This document shows positions 55,869-64,000 of a DNA stretch of 64,000 bases, piece by piece. Position 1 is the stretch's first letter. Each line of letters begins with the position of its first letter. The position numbers were made by a program, and so were the translations under genes. The notes under the pieces are model-generated. The model ran no database searches. It was not told where the DNA came from and saw only the letters and a list, made by a program, of their open reading frames with translations. The stretch is from Pseudomonadota bacterium (GTDB lineage Bacteria; Pseudomonadota; Gammaproteobacteria; Burkholderiales; Thiobacillaceae). The stretch spans positions 16,214 through 80,213 of the forward strand of contig JAKADC010000010.1 in NCBI GenBank assembly GCA_021820845.1, read 5' to 3'.

Positions 55869-57701
55869 TCAATGGCGGCGATTCGCGCCGAAGAAATTCA
55901 GGCTTGCGCGCGACCGGCGGGAAAGCTCGAAGCGCGCCGCATCGACGCCGCTGAACTGGGCTGCGATTTCGCCGTAGGCTTCGGTTGCCCAGGTCTTGTC
56001 GTTGAGCGCGTCGGCGATTCCCTCGGCCCAGCGCAGCTTGTCGGCGGGCTTGCTCAGGTGCGCCCCGCACGCCGCATACCATTTCTTCAGCGCCTCGGCA
56101 GGCAGCGCGAAGCCCTTGAGGCGGTCGATGAACTGGATGCAGGCGTCGCCGTTCGGGCACGCCGCGGCCGCGGACGCGTACAGCTCGTCCGCCCGGGCGT
56201 CGTTGCCCATGGAGGCATAGAGCCGGCCGATGTGGGTGAGCGCGTAGTGGTCCTTGGCTTGGGCCCGTGCCGCTTCGAGCAGGCGGCCGGCTTCCGTCGC
56301 GTCCTGCGTCGCCGCGAAGCTTGCCTCGGCGAGCTTCGCGGTGTCGTAGACCGTGGCATTCGGGTTCGCGGCCAGCGCGGCTTCGCGCGCGGCGAGGTAG
56401 GCGCGCGCCCGGGCGACGCCCAGCTCGCGGTGCTTCAGGCGCGCGGCGGTGACGACCAGATCCTTGAACGCGATGAAATCGGTGGCGTTTTCCGCGGCGC
56501 GGTCGAGCAGGCGCGAGAGCCACTCGGTGTCGTCGAGGTTCGCGTCCACCGCCAGGATGATGGGCTTGTAGCGCGAGAACTGGTAACCGGTCCCGTCGAG
56601 CAGGTTTTCAGCCGACTCGATGAGCTTGGCGGCGTAGAACGGGTCTTCCAGTTCCAGCCGCACCCGTTCGGCCAGGGCGAGGAACTGCTTGACGCGGGTG
56701 GCGTCCTTTTCGAGTTGCTGGAATTCCAGATAGCGCGCGTGGTTGGCCTGGCGCTTCTCCAGCTTGGCTTTGACTCGGGCCAGGCGCTCGGCGTCGTCGG
56801 TCAGGTGCGCTTCCACCGCGGCCACCAGCTTCTGCATTTCGTCCAGCCCGGCGACGGCGTCCTCGGCCTTGTCGAGCAGGGCCGCCGCGCCCGTCTTGTC
56901 GCCTACGCCTGCCAGGCCTTCGGCAAGCTCGATGTACTCGCCGGTGGCGGTCGCGAGTTCGCCCGCCTTTTGCAGCGCGGATTGCATGAACGCGGCGTCG
57001 CCCGCCTGCTTGGCCGATTCGATCAGCGTCTTCGCGGCGGTGAAGTCGGTGGCGCCGGCCAGGGCGCGCTCGTACAGCGCCTTGGCGCGGGCCGGGTCAC
57101 CCAGGGTCTTGGTGACTTCGCTCGCCAGCGAAAGCAGGTCGGGCACGCCCGAAAGCTTCTCGCCGGCCTTGTTGAAGATCGCCGCCGCGTACTCCTTGTC
57201 GGCAAGATGCTGGGCCGCCGCGGCCGCGAGCTTGCTGTACTCGACCGCGCGCGAGATTTTCGCCTCGGCCTTTTCCAGCACCTTCCTGGCGAACGCGCCG
57301 TCGGCGATGACGCTCATCACGTTCTTCGCCAGATCGATCAGCGGGTCGAGGTTGCCGGTTTCCTTGAGCGCCTTTTCATAGGCCCCCACGGCGGCCGCCT
57401 TGTCGCCCAGCACCTTGAACTTGGCCTCGGCCAGCGCGATCTGCTCCTCGCCGCTCATGCAGTAGTCCTCGGCGGTCTGCAGCAGTTCCTCGGCGCGGGC
57501 CTGCTCGCCGAGCGCCTTGTAGGCGATCGCGCAGGCCGCCAGATCCTTGGTGAACTGGCAGTCGTCGGCCACGCGGTCCATCAATTCCTTGGCGTAGGCA
57601 GCGTCGGCGGGTTCTTGCAGCGCCTCCAGCGCCAGCGCCGCGTACTCGGCGCCGCTGCTGCATTGGGCTTCTTTGGGGGATAGGGTATCGCGCGTGGCCA
57701 T
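55869..57701 (-). CDS. Helical-repeat (TPR-like) protein of unknown function
   Basis: A 610-residue cytoplasmic protein made almost wholly of helix pairs of about 34-38 residues. Repeating pieces such as AYEKALKETGNLDPLIDLAKNV, ALYERALAGATDFTAAKTLIESA and KAGELATATGEYIELAEGL show a TPR/Sel1-like pattern of Ala, Leu and Lys/Glu. No signal peptide, membrane segment or enzyme motif is seen; it probably binds other proteins. GGAG seven bases upstream fixes the ATG. It follows hslVU on the same strand with a 149-base gap that holds an inverted repeat (57737-57752), so it likely has its own promoter. Confidence 0.78.
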   Translation of the reverse strand: MATRDTLSPKEAQCSSGAEYAALALEALQEPADAAYAKELMDRVADDCQFTKDLAACAIAYKALGEQARAEELLQTAEDYCMSGEEQIALAEAKFKVLGDKAAAVGAYEKALKETGNLDPLIDLAKNVMSVIADGAFARKVLEKAEAKISRAVEYSKLAAAAAQHLADKEYAAAIFNKAGEKLSGVPDLLSLASEVTKTLGDPARAKALYERALAGATDFTAAKTLIESAKQAGDAAFMQSALQKAGELATATGEYIELAEGLAGVGDKTGAAALLDKAEDAVAGLDEMQKLVAAVEAHLTDDAERLARVKAKLEKRQANHARYLEFQQLEKDATRVKQFLALAERVRLELEDPFYAAKLIESAENLLDGTGYQFSRYKPIILAVDANLDDTEWLSRLLDRAAENATDFIAFKDLVVTAARLKHRELGVARARAYLAAREAALAANPNATVYDTAKLAEASFAATQDATEAGRLLEAARAQAKDHYALTHIGRLYASMGNDARADELYASAAAACPNGDACIQFIDRLKGFALPAEALKKWYAACGAHLSKPADKLRWAEGIADALNDKTWATEAYGEIAAQFSGVDAARFELSRRSRASLNFFGANRRH

Positions 57702-57736
57702 GGGGTCTCCAGATCAAGGTCATTCAACCGGCCAAT

Positions 57737-57752
57737 TTTCCGCCTGCGGAAA
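57737..57752. repeat. Perfect inverted repeat upstream of the helical-repeat gene
   Basis: TTTCCGC, CT, GCGGAAA. It lies 36-51 bases before the start codon and could be an operator or a small hairpin. Confidence 0.55.
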
Positions 57753-57850
57753 CGGACAGCCAAATAAGTAATGTCGATGGAGGCATTAGCGGCGGCATGG
57801 AGCCGGCGGCGGCCGCGCCCCGTGCGCAACGGGGTCCGTGAACGGCTGCT

Positions 57851-59173
57851 TCAGAGGACGTAGCGCGCCAGATCCTCGCGCGCGGCCAGCGTGGCCAGGC
57901 GGCTGCTGACGGCTTCGGCGTCGACCACGTATTCGCCCGTGGTGCTGCCGGCGTCGAAGGAGATGTCCTCGAGCAGCTTCTCCATGACGGTGTGCAGGCG
58001 GCGGGCGCCGATGTTTTCGGTGCGCTCGTTCACCTCGAAGGCGATCTCGGCGATGCGCCGGATGCCGTCGTCGGTGAACTTGAGGGCGATGCCCTCGGTC
58101 GCGAGCAGGGCTTCGTATTGCCGTGTGAGGCAGGCGTCGGTGGCCGTCAGGATGCGCTCGAAGTCTTCCACGGACAGGGCCTGCAGCTCGACGCGGATCG
58201 GCAGCCGTCCCTGCAGTTCGGGGATGAGGTCGGACGGCTTCGACAGATGGAACGCGCCGCTGGCGATGAACAAAATGTGGTCGGTCTTCACCATGCCGTA
58301 TTTGGTCGAGACGGTGGTGCCCTCGATCAGCGGCAGCAGGTCGCGCTGCACGCCCTGGCGCGAGACGTCGCTGCCGTGGGCGTCGCTGCGGGTGGCGATC
58401 TTGTCGATTTCATCCAGGAACACGATGCCGTTCTGCTCGACCGCTTCGAGCGCCTGCTGCTTGGTCTCCTCGTCGCTGATGAGACGCGCGGCTTCCTCCT
58501 CGGTGAGGAGCTTCATCGCCTCGCGAACCTTGAGCTTGCGGGTCTGGCGCCGGTTCTGCCCGAGGTTGGCGAACATGCCCTGCAACTGCTGCGACAGGTC
58601 CTCCATCCCGGGCGGCGTGAAGATTTCCATGCTCGGACTGACCGCCGCGACCTCGATCTCGATCTCCTTGTCGTCGAGCGCGCCCTCGCGCAGCATCTTG
58701 CGGAAACGCTGGCGCGCCGCGCCGTCCTCGCGTTGGGGCTCGGGCTCGTTGAAGCCGGTGCTGCGCGGCGGCGGCAGGAGCGCGTCGAGGATGCGCTCCT
58801 CGGCCGCTTCCTCGGCGCGAAACTTCACCTTCTGCGTCGCTTGCGCGCGTAGATCCTTGATCGCGGTTTCCATGAGGTCGCGGATGATGGTGTCGACGTC
58901 CCGACCGACGTAGCCGACCTCGGTGAACTTGGTCGCCTCGATCTTGATGAAGGGCGCGTTGGCGAGCCGCGCGAGGCGCCGCGCGATCTCGGTCTTGCCG
59001 ACGCCGGTCGGGCCGATCATGAGGATGTTTTTCGGCGTGATCTCCTGGCGCAGCGGCTCCTCCACCTGCCGGCGGCGCCAACGGTTCCTGAGGGCGACCG
59101 CGACCGCGCGCTTGGCGGCGGCCTGGCCGACGATGTGCTTGTCCAGTTCGTGGACGATTTCTTTGGGGGTCAT
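57851..59173 (-). CDS. hslU: ATP-dependent protease ATPase subunit HslU
   Basis: AAA+ unfoldase of the HslUV protease. 440 aa: [17 protein letters not shown] start, Walker A in [18 protein letters not shown]-domain with [12 protein letters not shown] and the helical insertion, Walker B in [12 protein letters not shown], sensor/arginine region [12 protein letters not shown] and the C-terminal activation tail ARYVL. Follows hslV by 100 bases. Confidence 0.98.
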   Translation of the reverse strand: MTPKEIVHELDKHIVGQAAAKRAVAVALRNRWRRRQVEEPLRQEITPKNILMIGPTGVGKTEIARRLARLANAPFIKIEATKFTEVGYVGRDVDTIIRDLMETAIKDLRAQATQKVKFRAEEAAEERILDALLPPPRSTGFNEPEPQREDGAARQRFRKMLREGALDDKEIEIEVAAVSPSMEIFTPPGMEDLSQQLQGMFANLGQNRRQTRKLKVREAMKLLTEEEAARLISDEETKQQALEAVEQNGIVFLDEIDKIATRSDAHGSDVSRQGVQRDLLPLIEGTTVSTKYGMVKTDHILFIASGAFHLSKPSDLIPELQGRLPIRVELQALSVEDFERILTATDACLTRQYEALLATEGIALKFTDDGIRRIAEIAFEVNERTENIGARRLHTVMEKLLEDISFDAGSTTGEYVVDAEAVSSRLATLAAREDLARYVL

Positions 59174-59273
59174 GGCGAGTGAACGGGGAAGAGGAAAGGG
59201 GGAAGGGTGGACGCTCCCGGCAGGGCGGATGGCGCGCGGCGCCGGGAGGGGCTCACCCTTCTCCCTCCACCCT

Positions 59274-59807
59274 TCACAAGGTTTCGATCACGTGATTCTG
59301 GTTCGAATAAATGCAGACGTCACCGGCTATGGTGAGGCTCTTCTTGACGATTTCAAGCGGCGGCAGGTCGGTATTTTCCAGCAGCGCGCGGGCGGCGGAC
59401 TGGGCAAAGGCGCCGCCCGAGCCGATGGCGGCGATGCCGAGCTCGGGTTCCAGCACGTCGCCGTTGCCGGTGATGATGAGCGAGTGCTCACGGTCGGCGA
59501 CCGCCAGCATCGCCTCGAGCCGGCGCAGCATGCGGTCGGTGCGCCAGTCCTTGGCGAGTTCGACCGCGCTGCGCATGAGGTGGCCCGAATGCTTGTCGAG
59601 CTTGGCTTCGAAACGCTCGAACAGCGTGAAGGCGTCGGCGGTGCCGCCGGCGAAGCCCGCCAGCACCTTTTCCTGGTACAGGCGGCGCACCTTGCGCGCG
59701 GTGGCCTTGATCACGATGTTGCCGAGCGTGACCTGGCCGTCACCGCCGAGGGCGACCTCGGCGCCGCGTCGAACGGAGAGGATGGTGGTGCCGCGATACT
59801 GTTCCAT
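59274..59807 (-). CDS. hslV: ATP-dependent protease subunit HslV
   Basis: Proteasome-like peptidase of 177 aa. After the propeptide MEQYRG the mature protein begins with the catalytic threonine (TTILSVRRG), the usual HslV layout. [37 protein letters not shown] and [17 protein letters not shown] are conserved. Forms double rings capped by HslU. First gene of hslVU. Confidence 0.98.
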   Translation of the reverse strand: MEQYRGTTILSVRRGAEVALGGDGQVTLGNIVIKATARKVRRLYQEKVLAGFAGGTADAFTLFERFEAKLDKHSGHLMRSAVELAKDWRTDRMLRRLEAMLAVADREHSLIITGNGDVLEPELGIAAIGSGGAFAQSAARALLENTDLPPLEIVKKSLTIAGDVCIYSNQNHVIETL

Positions 59808-59950
59808 GGGCGGAATGACTCCTGAAAAAAGCGCTTGGCGGTCGAGGGTGCTGCCGGAGGCGGGTTTGCCGGCGTCGCGTGACAGGGTTCGCGCGACGGA
59901 ATGATGCGGCGATGGACGCTGCCGCGGCGCGGGCTACCGGAACGGCAAGG

Positions 59951-61069
59951 TCAATCGCGGTGGCGCGGGATGAGTTGCGCCAGTTGATCGATTCCCATGA
60001 CCCGGAAAAGTTCATGCACGAGGGCGTTGTGGCCGCGCAGGACGATGGTCTTGCCGCTGCCCAGGCATTGCATCAGCACGCTGATGAACTGGCTGACGCT
60101 GCCGTAATCGACCCGCGTGACCTGCGACAGATCGACCAGCACCTCGTTGTGCGTCGCGGCGTAACTGTTGATCTGCTGCAGCACCGCGTCGTTTGCCGGC
60201 GTGATTTCGCCGGCGAGTTGGAGCGCGTCGTCCGCCGGCTCGGCGGCCTTGGCCTGCACCACTTCGGCGGCCTGCACCTCGCTCCACGAGGGCGGCGAGA
60301 CCTCGAAGCGGACGGCGTAATCGACCGCCACGTCCTCGAAGCTTTGCTGCTGGCCGAGCGTCTGGTAAAGCTCCAGCAGCAGCAGCCAGTGCGCCGCGCG
60401 GCTGTGGGTCGCGCGGGTAAGATCCTGCAGCAGCGCGATCAGGCGATCGACGCCGCTCACGCGCAGCTTGCGCTTCGCTTTGCGCGCGGCGGCAAGAATG
60501 CCGGCGCATTCGTCCGCCCCGGTTTCGTCGACCATCTCGATGCGCGAGAAGTCGATTTGCACCACGGCCTTCTTGTCGCTGGCGGCGATGGCGTCGCGCA
60601 GGGTTTCGGTCGCCTGCTTGTCGAGCAGCCGCGGCAATTCCAGGCTCGCCGCTTCGGCCTGCTGCGGCTTTCCGTTCGGGCCGTTTCCGCCCATTTTTTG
60701 CCAGACCGGCGGCGAGGTTTCGAAACGCATCGCGTAATCGAGCGCCAGCTGTTCGAATTCCTTTTCAAGACGCTGGATGCAATACAGGTCGAAGAGCATG
60801 TGCCAGGCGCGGCGATCGCCCGTCACCAGCATGTCCTTCAACATGCGTTCCGCGACGTCGGTCTGGCCACTTGCATAGAGGATGGCCGCTTCGTCCACCG
60901 GCGACTGCGGCGCGCTGGTTTCCTCGACCACGATGCCGCCGTTTCCCATGTTCATGGTCAGCAGCGTCTCGGTGGGACGCGAGTCGTGCTCAGGCGCGTG
61001 GACAGGCGTCGGGTTGGACGCAGGGGTGGGTGCCTTGTCCTTGCCTTTTTTGAAAAACGGAAGAGCCAC
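59951..61069 (-). CDS. Duplicated helix-STAS domain protein
   Basis: A 372-residue cytoplasmic protein built of two similar modules, each a helical motif (FEQLALDYAMRFETSPPVW at 105-123 and FEDVAVDYAVRFEVSPPSW at 244-262) followed by a STAS-like domain (about 143-215 and 284-372). Neither STAS copy shows the conserved Ser/Thr of SpoIIAA-type anti-anti-sigma factors clearly (first copy VDETGADE, second VDYGSVSQF). The N-terminus is basic (MALPFFKKGKDK) then Pro-rich. Both the GTG at 61069 and one at 61084 are possible starts. It follows the metal permease gene by 24 bases and may share its transcript. Confidence 0.78.
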   Translation of the reverse strand: MALPFFKKGKDKAPTPASNPTPVHAPEHDSRPTETLLTMNMGNGGIVVEETSAPQSPVDEAAILYASGQTDVAERMLKDMLVTGDRRAWHMLFDLYCIQRLEKEFEQLALDYAMRFETSPPVWQKMGGNGPNGKPQQAEAASLELPRLLDKQATETLRDAIAASDKKAVVQIDFSRIEMVDETGADECAGILAAARKAKRKLRVSGVDRLIALLQDLTRATHSRAAHWLLLLELYQTLGQQQSFEDVAVDYAVRFEVSPPSWSEVQAAEVVQAKAAEPADDALQLAGEITPANDAVLQQINSYAATHNEVLVDLSQVTRVDYGSVSQFISVLMQCLGSGKTIVLRGHNALVHELFRVMGIDQLAQLIPRHRD

Positions 61070-61093
61070 GGAGTATGCGTGCACGGGTCGGAG

Positions 61094-61879
61094 TCAGTGA
61101 AGGATACTAGCGCTGTCGCCCGGTCCCGGCAACCGCAAGGCCCGGGCCGCGACGAGCGCGGCCACGGCGAGCGCCAGGACGATCGCCGGGCCTGCGGGCC
61201 AGTCGAACAGGGCGGACGCGGCGAGCCCGGCTGCATAGGCCAGCGCGCCGACTCCCCAGCCGACAAGCAGCCCGGCGCGCGGCGGCCTGCCGCGCACGGC
61301 GAGCGCCGGCAGAATGAGGCTGGCGAACACCAGGTACACGCCGACCAACTGGACCGAGGCGGTGATGGCGAGGGCGAAGATCAGATAAAAGCCCATGCGG
61401 CCGAGGCGTGCGCCGCGCAGCCACCAGAAACCGAGCAGAAGCGCATAGATCACCGCGATCCGGAGCAGTTCGTGCGGGCCGACCCACAGGATCTGCCCGG
61501 CCAGCAGTTCGTTCAGGTGCTCGCCGCCGTGCGGGTCGCCCGCCAGCAGCAGCACCGCCGCGCTCGCTGCGACGACGAAGGCGGAACCGATCAGGGCCTC
61601 CTGGATTTCGGGACGGCGCGCCTCGCAACGCGCCAGGAACGCCGCCCCCGCGAGCGCCGCCAGCGCGGCCGCGACCTCGGTCTGCCAGCCCTGGGTCTGC
61701 CACCCGAGCGCGTGGGCTGCGATCACGCCGAGCACGGCGATCTGGGCGATGGCGAGATCGAGAAAGATGATGCCGCGCGCCAGCACCCGCCGCCCCAGCG
61801 GAACGTGCGTGGCAAGGACGAGGAGGCCCGCGGCGAACGGCCAGCCGAGCAGGCCGGGGTCGAGCGCAGCCCAGTTCAT
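61094..61879 (-). CDS. Zinc/manganese-type ABC transporter permease
   Basis: Integral-membrane permease of the ABC-3 (ZnuB/MntB) family, 261 aa with about eight hydrophobic segments. Typical pieces are FLDLAIAQIAVLGVIAAHALGW, ILWVGPHELL and VGVYLVFASLILPALAV. The ATG at 61879 overlaps the stop of the binding-protein gene (ATGA). No ATPase gene is adjacent. Confidence 0.88.
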   Translation of the reverse strand: MNWAALDPGLLGWPFAAGLLVLATHVPLGRRVLARGIIFLDLAIAQIAVLGVIAAHALGWQTQGWQTEVAAALAALAGAAFLARCEARRPEIQEALIGSAFVVAASAAVLLLAGDPHGGEHLNELLAGQILWVGPHELLRIAVIYALLLGFWWLRGARLGRMGFYLIFALAITASVQLVGVYLVFASLILPALAVRGRPPRAGLLVGWGVGALAYAAGLAASALFDWPAGPAIVLALAVAALVAARALRLPGPGDSASILH

Positions 61880-62775
61880 CGCGCGACCTTCAGCAGTTGC
61901 GCGACGCTGTCGTCGAACAGGCCGAACAGATCGCGCGCCCGCTCCGATCCGCCGACGGTGAACGGCATGGCGACGGCCGGGATGCCGGCGTGCGCAGCCA
62001 GCCATTCCGACGGACGCGGGTCCTGGTAGGCCGCCCGGATCACGACCCTGGCGGGCGCGGTCTTCAGCTGCGCGGCGATCTCGGCCAGGTGGCCGATCGA
62101 GGGGGCGACGCCGGGCTTGGGCTCCAGCACCGCCACCTGTTTCAGTCCCAGCCAGTTTTCCAGGTAGGGAAAGCCCTCGTGCTGCACCGCGACGGGCATG
62201 CCGCGCAGCGGTGCTGCCTCGGCCTGCCAGCGGGCCATCGCCGCGTTCCAGCGGGTGTTGAAATCGGCCAGCCGCGTCCGGTAGGTGGCGGCGTGGGCCG
62301 GATCGAGCTCGGCGAGCCGCGCGCCCAGCACCTGCGCGACGCGCGCGATGTTGCGCGGGTCGGTCTGGATGTGCGGATTGCCCGCGGCGTGGATGTCGCC
62401 CGCGGCGCGGTCGAGGACGGCCGGTTTTTGCAGCAGCGCGACCTGCTGCGCCGCCTCGAGGTAGCCCGGCTGCCCCGGCTGCACCGCGGCGTTGCCCGCC
62501 TGGCGCAGCAGTACCGGCAGCCAGCCGATCTCGAGTTCCGCACCGGTGCAGACGGCGAGGTTGGCACGGCGCATCTGCGCGATCAGGCTGGGGCGCGCCT
62601 CGATGTGGTGCGGATCCTGGAAGGCCGTGGTGGCAGTGTAGACCCTGACGGCGTCGCCGCCGAGCTCGCTGGCGAGCGCGCCCCACTCGGGTTCGCAGGC
62701 GAAGACGTTGAGGGCGGCATGGGCGAAAGCCGGCCATGCCGCGACGAGGAAGGCGAATAAACGGAATGCTTTCAT
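61876..62775 (-). CDS. Metal-binding ABC transporter substrate-binding protein (ZnuA-like)
   Basis: Periplasmic protein of 299 aa with signal peptide (FRLFAFLVAAWPAFAHA). Likely metal ligands are the His of FQDPHHIEARPSL, of NPHIQTDPRN and of VAVQHEGFPYLENWLG, plus an Asp in AAYQDPRPSEW. The usual motif is DPHxxEPxP; here it is DPHHIEARP. The His-rich loop of E. coli ZnuA is absent, so manganese or another metal is possible. It follows the porin gene by 10 bases. Confidence 0.88.
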   Translation of the reverse strand: MKAFRLFAFLVAAWPAFAHAALNVFACEPEWGALASELGGDAVRVYTATTAFQDPHHIEARPSLIAQMRRANLAVCTGAELEIGWLPVLLRQAGNAAVQPGQPGYLEAAQQVALLQKPAVLDRAAGDIHAAGNPHIQTDPRNIARVAQVLGARLAELDPAHAATYRTRLADFNTRWNAAMARWQAEAAPLRGMPVAVQHEGFPYLENWLGLKQVAVLEPKPGVAPSIGHLAEIAAQLKTAPARVVIRAAYQDPRPSEWLAAHAGIPAVAMPFTVGGSERARDLFGLFDDSVAQLLKVAR

Positions 62776-62785
62776 CGGAAGCTCC

Positions 62786-64000
62786 TTAAAAAGAGTGCGC
62801 GCCGTGCGTGCCGAGGCTGAAGATGTATTGCACGTACCACTGGTTCTCGTCCTGCCCTTCGAGCGCCCGGTTCTTCGTGTACTGGACGCGCCAGCGCGTG
62901 AACTCGGAAGGCGAGTAGTCGACCATCAGCGAATGCCGGCTGGGCCGGTAGTCGCTGCGCGGCAGATAGGCGTCGTTGAGGCCGAAATTCCGCGAACCGG
63001 GGTCGAGTAGGTCGTAGCGGTAGCCCGCGCGCCAGCGCGGCATGAACTGGTAGACGGCTTGCGCATAGCCGCCGTACTGGGTGGCCCGGTAGGCGCCGAG
63101 GGTGCCCGCGCCGCAGAGGCCGCCAGTACAGTCGAGGCTGCCGTTTTCCTCGCGGCGGAAGGCCTCGGCGGCGAACTTGAAGTTGTGGATGGTGGCATTG
63201 CCCAGCGGCGCCCATTTCCACACCAAGTCGGCCATCCACGTTTTGCTGTCGCCGCTGAAGGCGGTGTTCACGTCGTTGCCGGCGAAGTCGGAGAGCGTGC
63301 CGTCGCGCGCCTCGGCGCGCGTCGACAGATACGACACGCCGCCACGCCAGCTGCTCGAGTCGCCCACGTCGCCGCCGACGTGGCCATACAGCGCGTAGCT
63401 GCCGGCGCCATTCGTATTGCGGTCGGTGCCAGGGAAGTTCGCCCCGCGCCCGACCTCGGCGCCCAGTTCGGTGAAGAGGTCGGTCGGCGCCACCCATCTC
63501 AGCTGCAGGCCGTCGTTGCCGTAGCCTTCGCCGAACAGCGCTTCGTACATCAGGTTGTTGGTGGCGAAATCCCAGGCGTGCGGATGCTGCTCGTTCTGGT
63601 AGCCGATGCCGGAGCGGAAGCGTCCGCCCTTCAGCGTCAGGCCCTGGCCGAGCGTCAGCGTCTGGAACCAGGCTTCCTCCACGCCGACCGTGCCGTCGTT
63701 GAGCGTGGCGTTGAAATAGCCGCGGAAATACGGGTCGACGTTGGCGGCCAGCACCACTTCGCTGTCGTCGACCGAGAAGCCGCGCGTGGTGCCGGTCCCC
63801 GTGCCATTGGGCAGGAAGCCCGTGATGCGGCGCTCGGGGATGTCCTTCAGATGGGCGTAGCCGCCCTGCAGGATGACCGAGGTTTCGGGATTGAAGGCGC
63901 CCGGATTGCTGGGCGCGGAAGCCGCCGCGTCCTGCACGGCCGGGGGGGGCGCGGCGGCCGGGGCAGCCGGGGCAGCCGCCGCAGCCGCCGCGGCGGCTTC
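62786..64000 (-). CDS. Outer-membrane porin-like protein (partial, 5' end outside window)
   Basis: The frame is open to the right edge, so the N-terminus is missing. The visible part begins with an Ala/Pro-rich linker, then a beta-barrel of about 385 residues with many aromatic alternations: VILQGGYAHLKDIPERR, LTLKGGRFRSGIGYQNEQHPHAWDF, GGYAQAVYQFMPRWRAGYRYDLL and the C-terminal WYVQYIFSLGTHGAHSF, ending in Phe. A Cys pair (DCTGGLCGAG) lies in one loop. It resembles porins near zinc transport genes. Being 10 bases upstream of the znuA-like gene, it probably admits the same metal. A ribosome site and signal peptide lie off the window. Confidence 0.8.
   Translation of the reverse strand, partial: EAAAAAAAAAPAAPAAAPPPAVQDAAASAPSNPGAFNPETSVILQGGYAHLKDIPERRITGFLPNGTGTGTTRGFSVDDSEVVLAANVDPYFRGYFNATLNDGTVGVEEAWFQTLTLGQGLTLKGGRFRSGIGYQNEQHPHAWDFATNNLMYEALFGEGYGNDGLQLRWVAPTDLFTELGAEVGRGANFPGTDRNTNGAGSYALYGHVGGDVGDSSSWRGGVSYLSTRAEARDGTLSDFAGNDVNTAFSGDSKTWMADLVWKWAPLGNATIHNFKFAAEAFRREENGSLDCTGGLCGAGTLGAYRATQYGGYAQAVYQFMPRWRAGYRYDLLDPGSRNFGLNDAYLPRSDYRPSRHSLMVDYSPSEFTRWRVQYTKNRALEGQDENQWYVQYIFSLGTHGAHSF

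Noticed and set aside
55872..57683. 603-codon plus-strand frame opposite the helical-repeat gene
   Set aside because: Shadow of the minus-strand gene, which has a ribosome site and regular helical repeats; the plus frame shows only low-complexity Gly/Arg/Val sequence.
59195..59280. G-rich and C-rich blocks between hslU and hslV as an intergenic repeat
   Set aside because: The match GAAGGGTGG / CCACCCTTC is short with a long loop and no other copy is visible in the window.
59879..62029. 716-codon plus-strand frame opposite the STAS and permease genes
   Set aside because: Shadow frame; the minus strand encodes recognised domains with coupled starts.
1..64000. CRISPR array, insertion sequence, prophage or defence island
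   Set aside because: No regularly spaced long repeats, transposase, integrase, phage or restriction genes were seen; gene content and base composition are even throughout.

Overview
The window is a GC-rich (roughly two thirds G+C by eye), tightly packed chromosomal segment of a betaproteobacterium. The gene set and order (algH-ruvX-pyrR-pyrB-pyrC'-lnt, hemC-D-X-Y, rubredoxin next to pilG-H-I-J-chpA, cutA-dsbD, hslVU, a PEP-CTERM-type secreted protein, a possible DsrS homologue beside hemL) suggest the Thiobacillus/Nitrosomonadales neighbourhood. The genus is an inference from gene content, not a sequence match. I see no rRNA, tRNA, insertion sequence, prophage or CRISPR array, and no gene-free stretch longer than about 180 bases.

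Layout. 1-7707 (+): end of an AI-2E-type permease, a small unknown protein, an RsmB-like rRNA methyltransferase, then a lipid-flavoured run: long-chain acyl-CoA synthetase, FadL-type porin, MscS channel and fatty acid desaturase. 7822-9021 (-): ribosomal proteins L33 and L28 and RadC. 9082-12334 (+): CoaBC, dUTPase and a diguanylate cyclase. 12321-17552 (-): an overlapping six-gene operon algH-ruvX-pyrR-pyrB-pyrC'-lnt, in which the dihydroorotase homologue has lost its HxH metal site. 17638-19470 (+): photolyase and a small membrane protein. 19544-29993 (-): fbp; a PEP-CTERM-like secreted protein; the run mpl - DUF302 - YqiA-like esterase - RNB exonuclease - TonB-like protein; a hybrid sensor kinase with its NarL-type regulator; and a secreted thioredoxin-like protein.

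30072-34586 (+): hemCDXY and a secreted DUF302 protein. 34651-37086: a ferredoxin-reductase-type flavoprotein, an SDR protein and FxsA. 37090-39691 (+): cutA and dsbD, the latter with two N-terminal DsbD-alpha domains. 39746-43554 (-): overlapping operon thiD-thiE-hemL-(DsrS-like). 43608-54544 (+): rubredoxin, an unknown secreted protein, and the type IV pilus chemosensory operon pilG-pilH-pilI-pilJ-chpA, ending in a kinase of 1991 residues with several Hpt-like domains. 54658-61069 (-): an unknown protein, a helical-repeat protein, hslU, hslV and a duplicated STAS-domain protein. 61094-64000 (-): a zinc/manganese-type ABC permease and binding protein with a partial outer-membrane porin, without a visible ATPase.

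Most genes are housekeeping. The points that repay a second look are the non-catalytic dihydroorotase, the tandem DsbD-alpha domains, three exactly spaced GGGTTAAC repeats in the L28-L33 leader, a 16-base palindrome inside the fbp promoter, the duplicated helix-STAS protein, the ATPase-less metal uptake cluster and several unrecognised conserved proteins. I did not find a clear previously undescribed multi-gene system.
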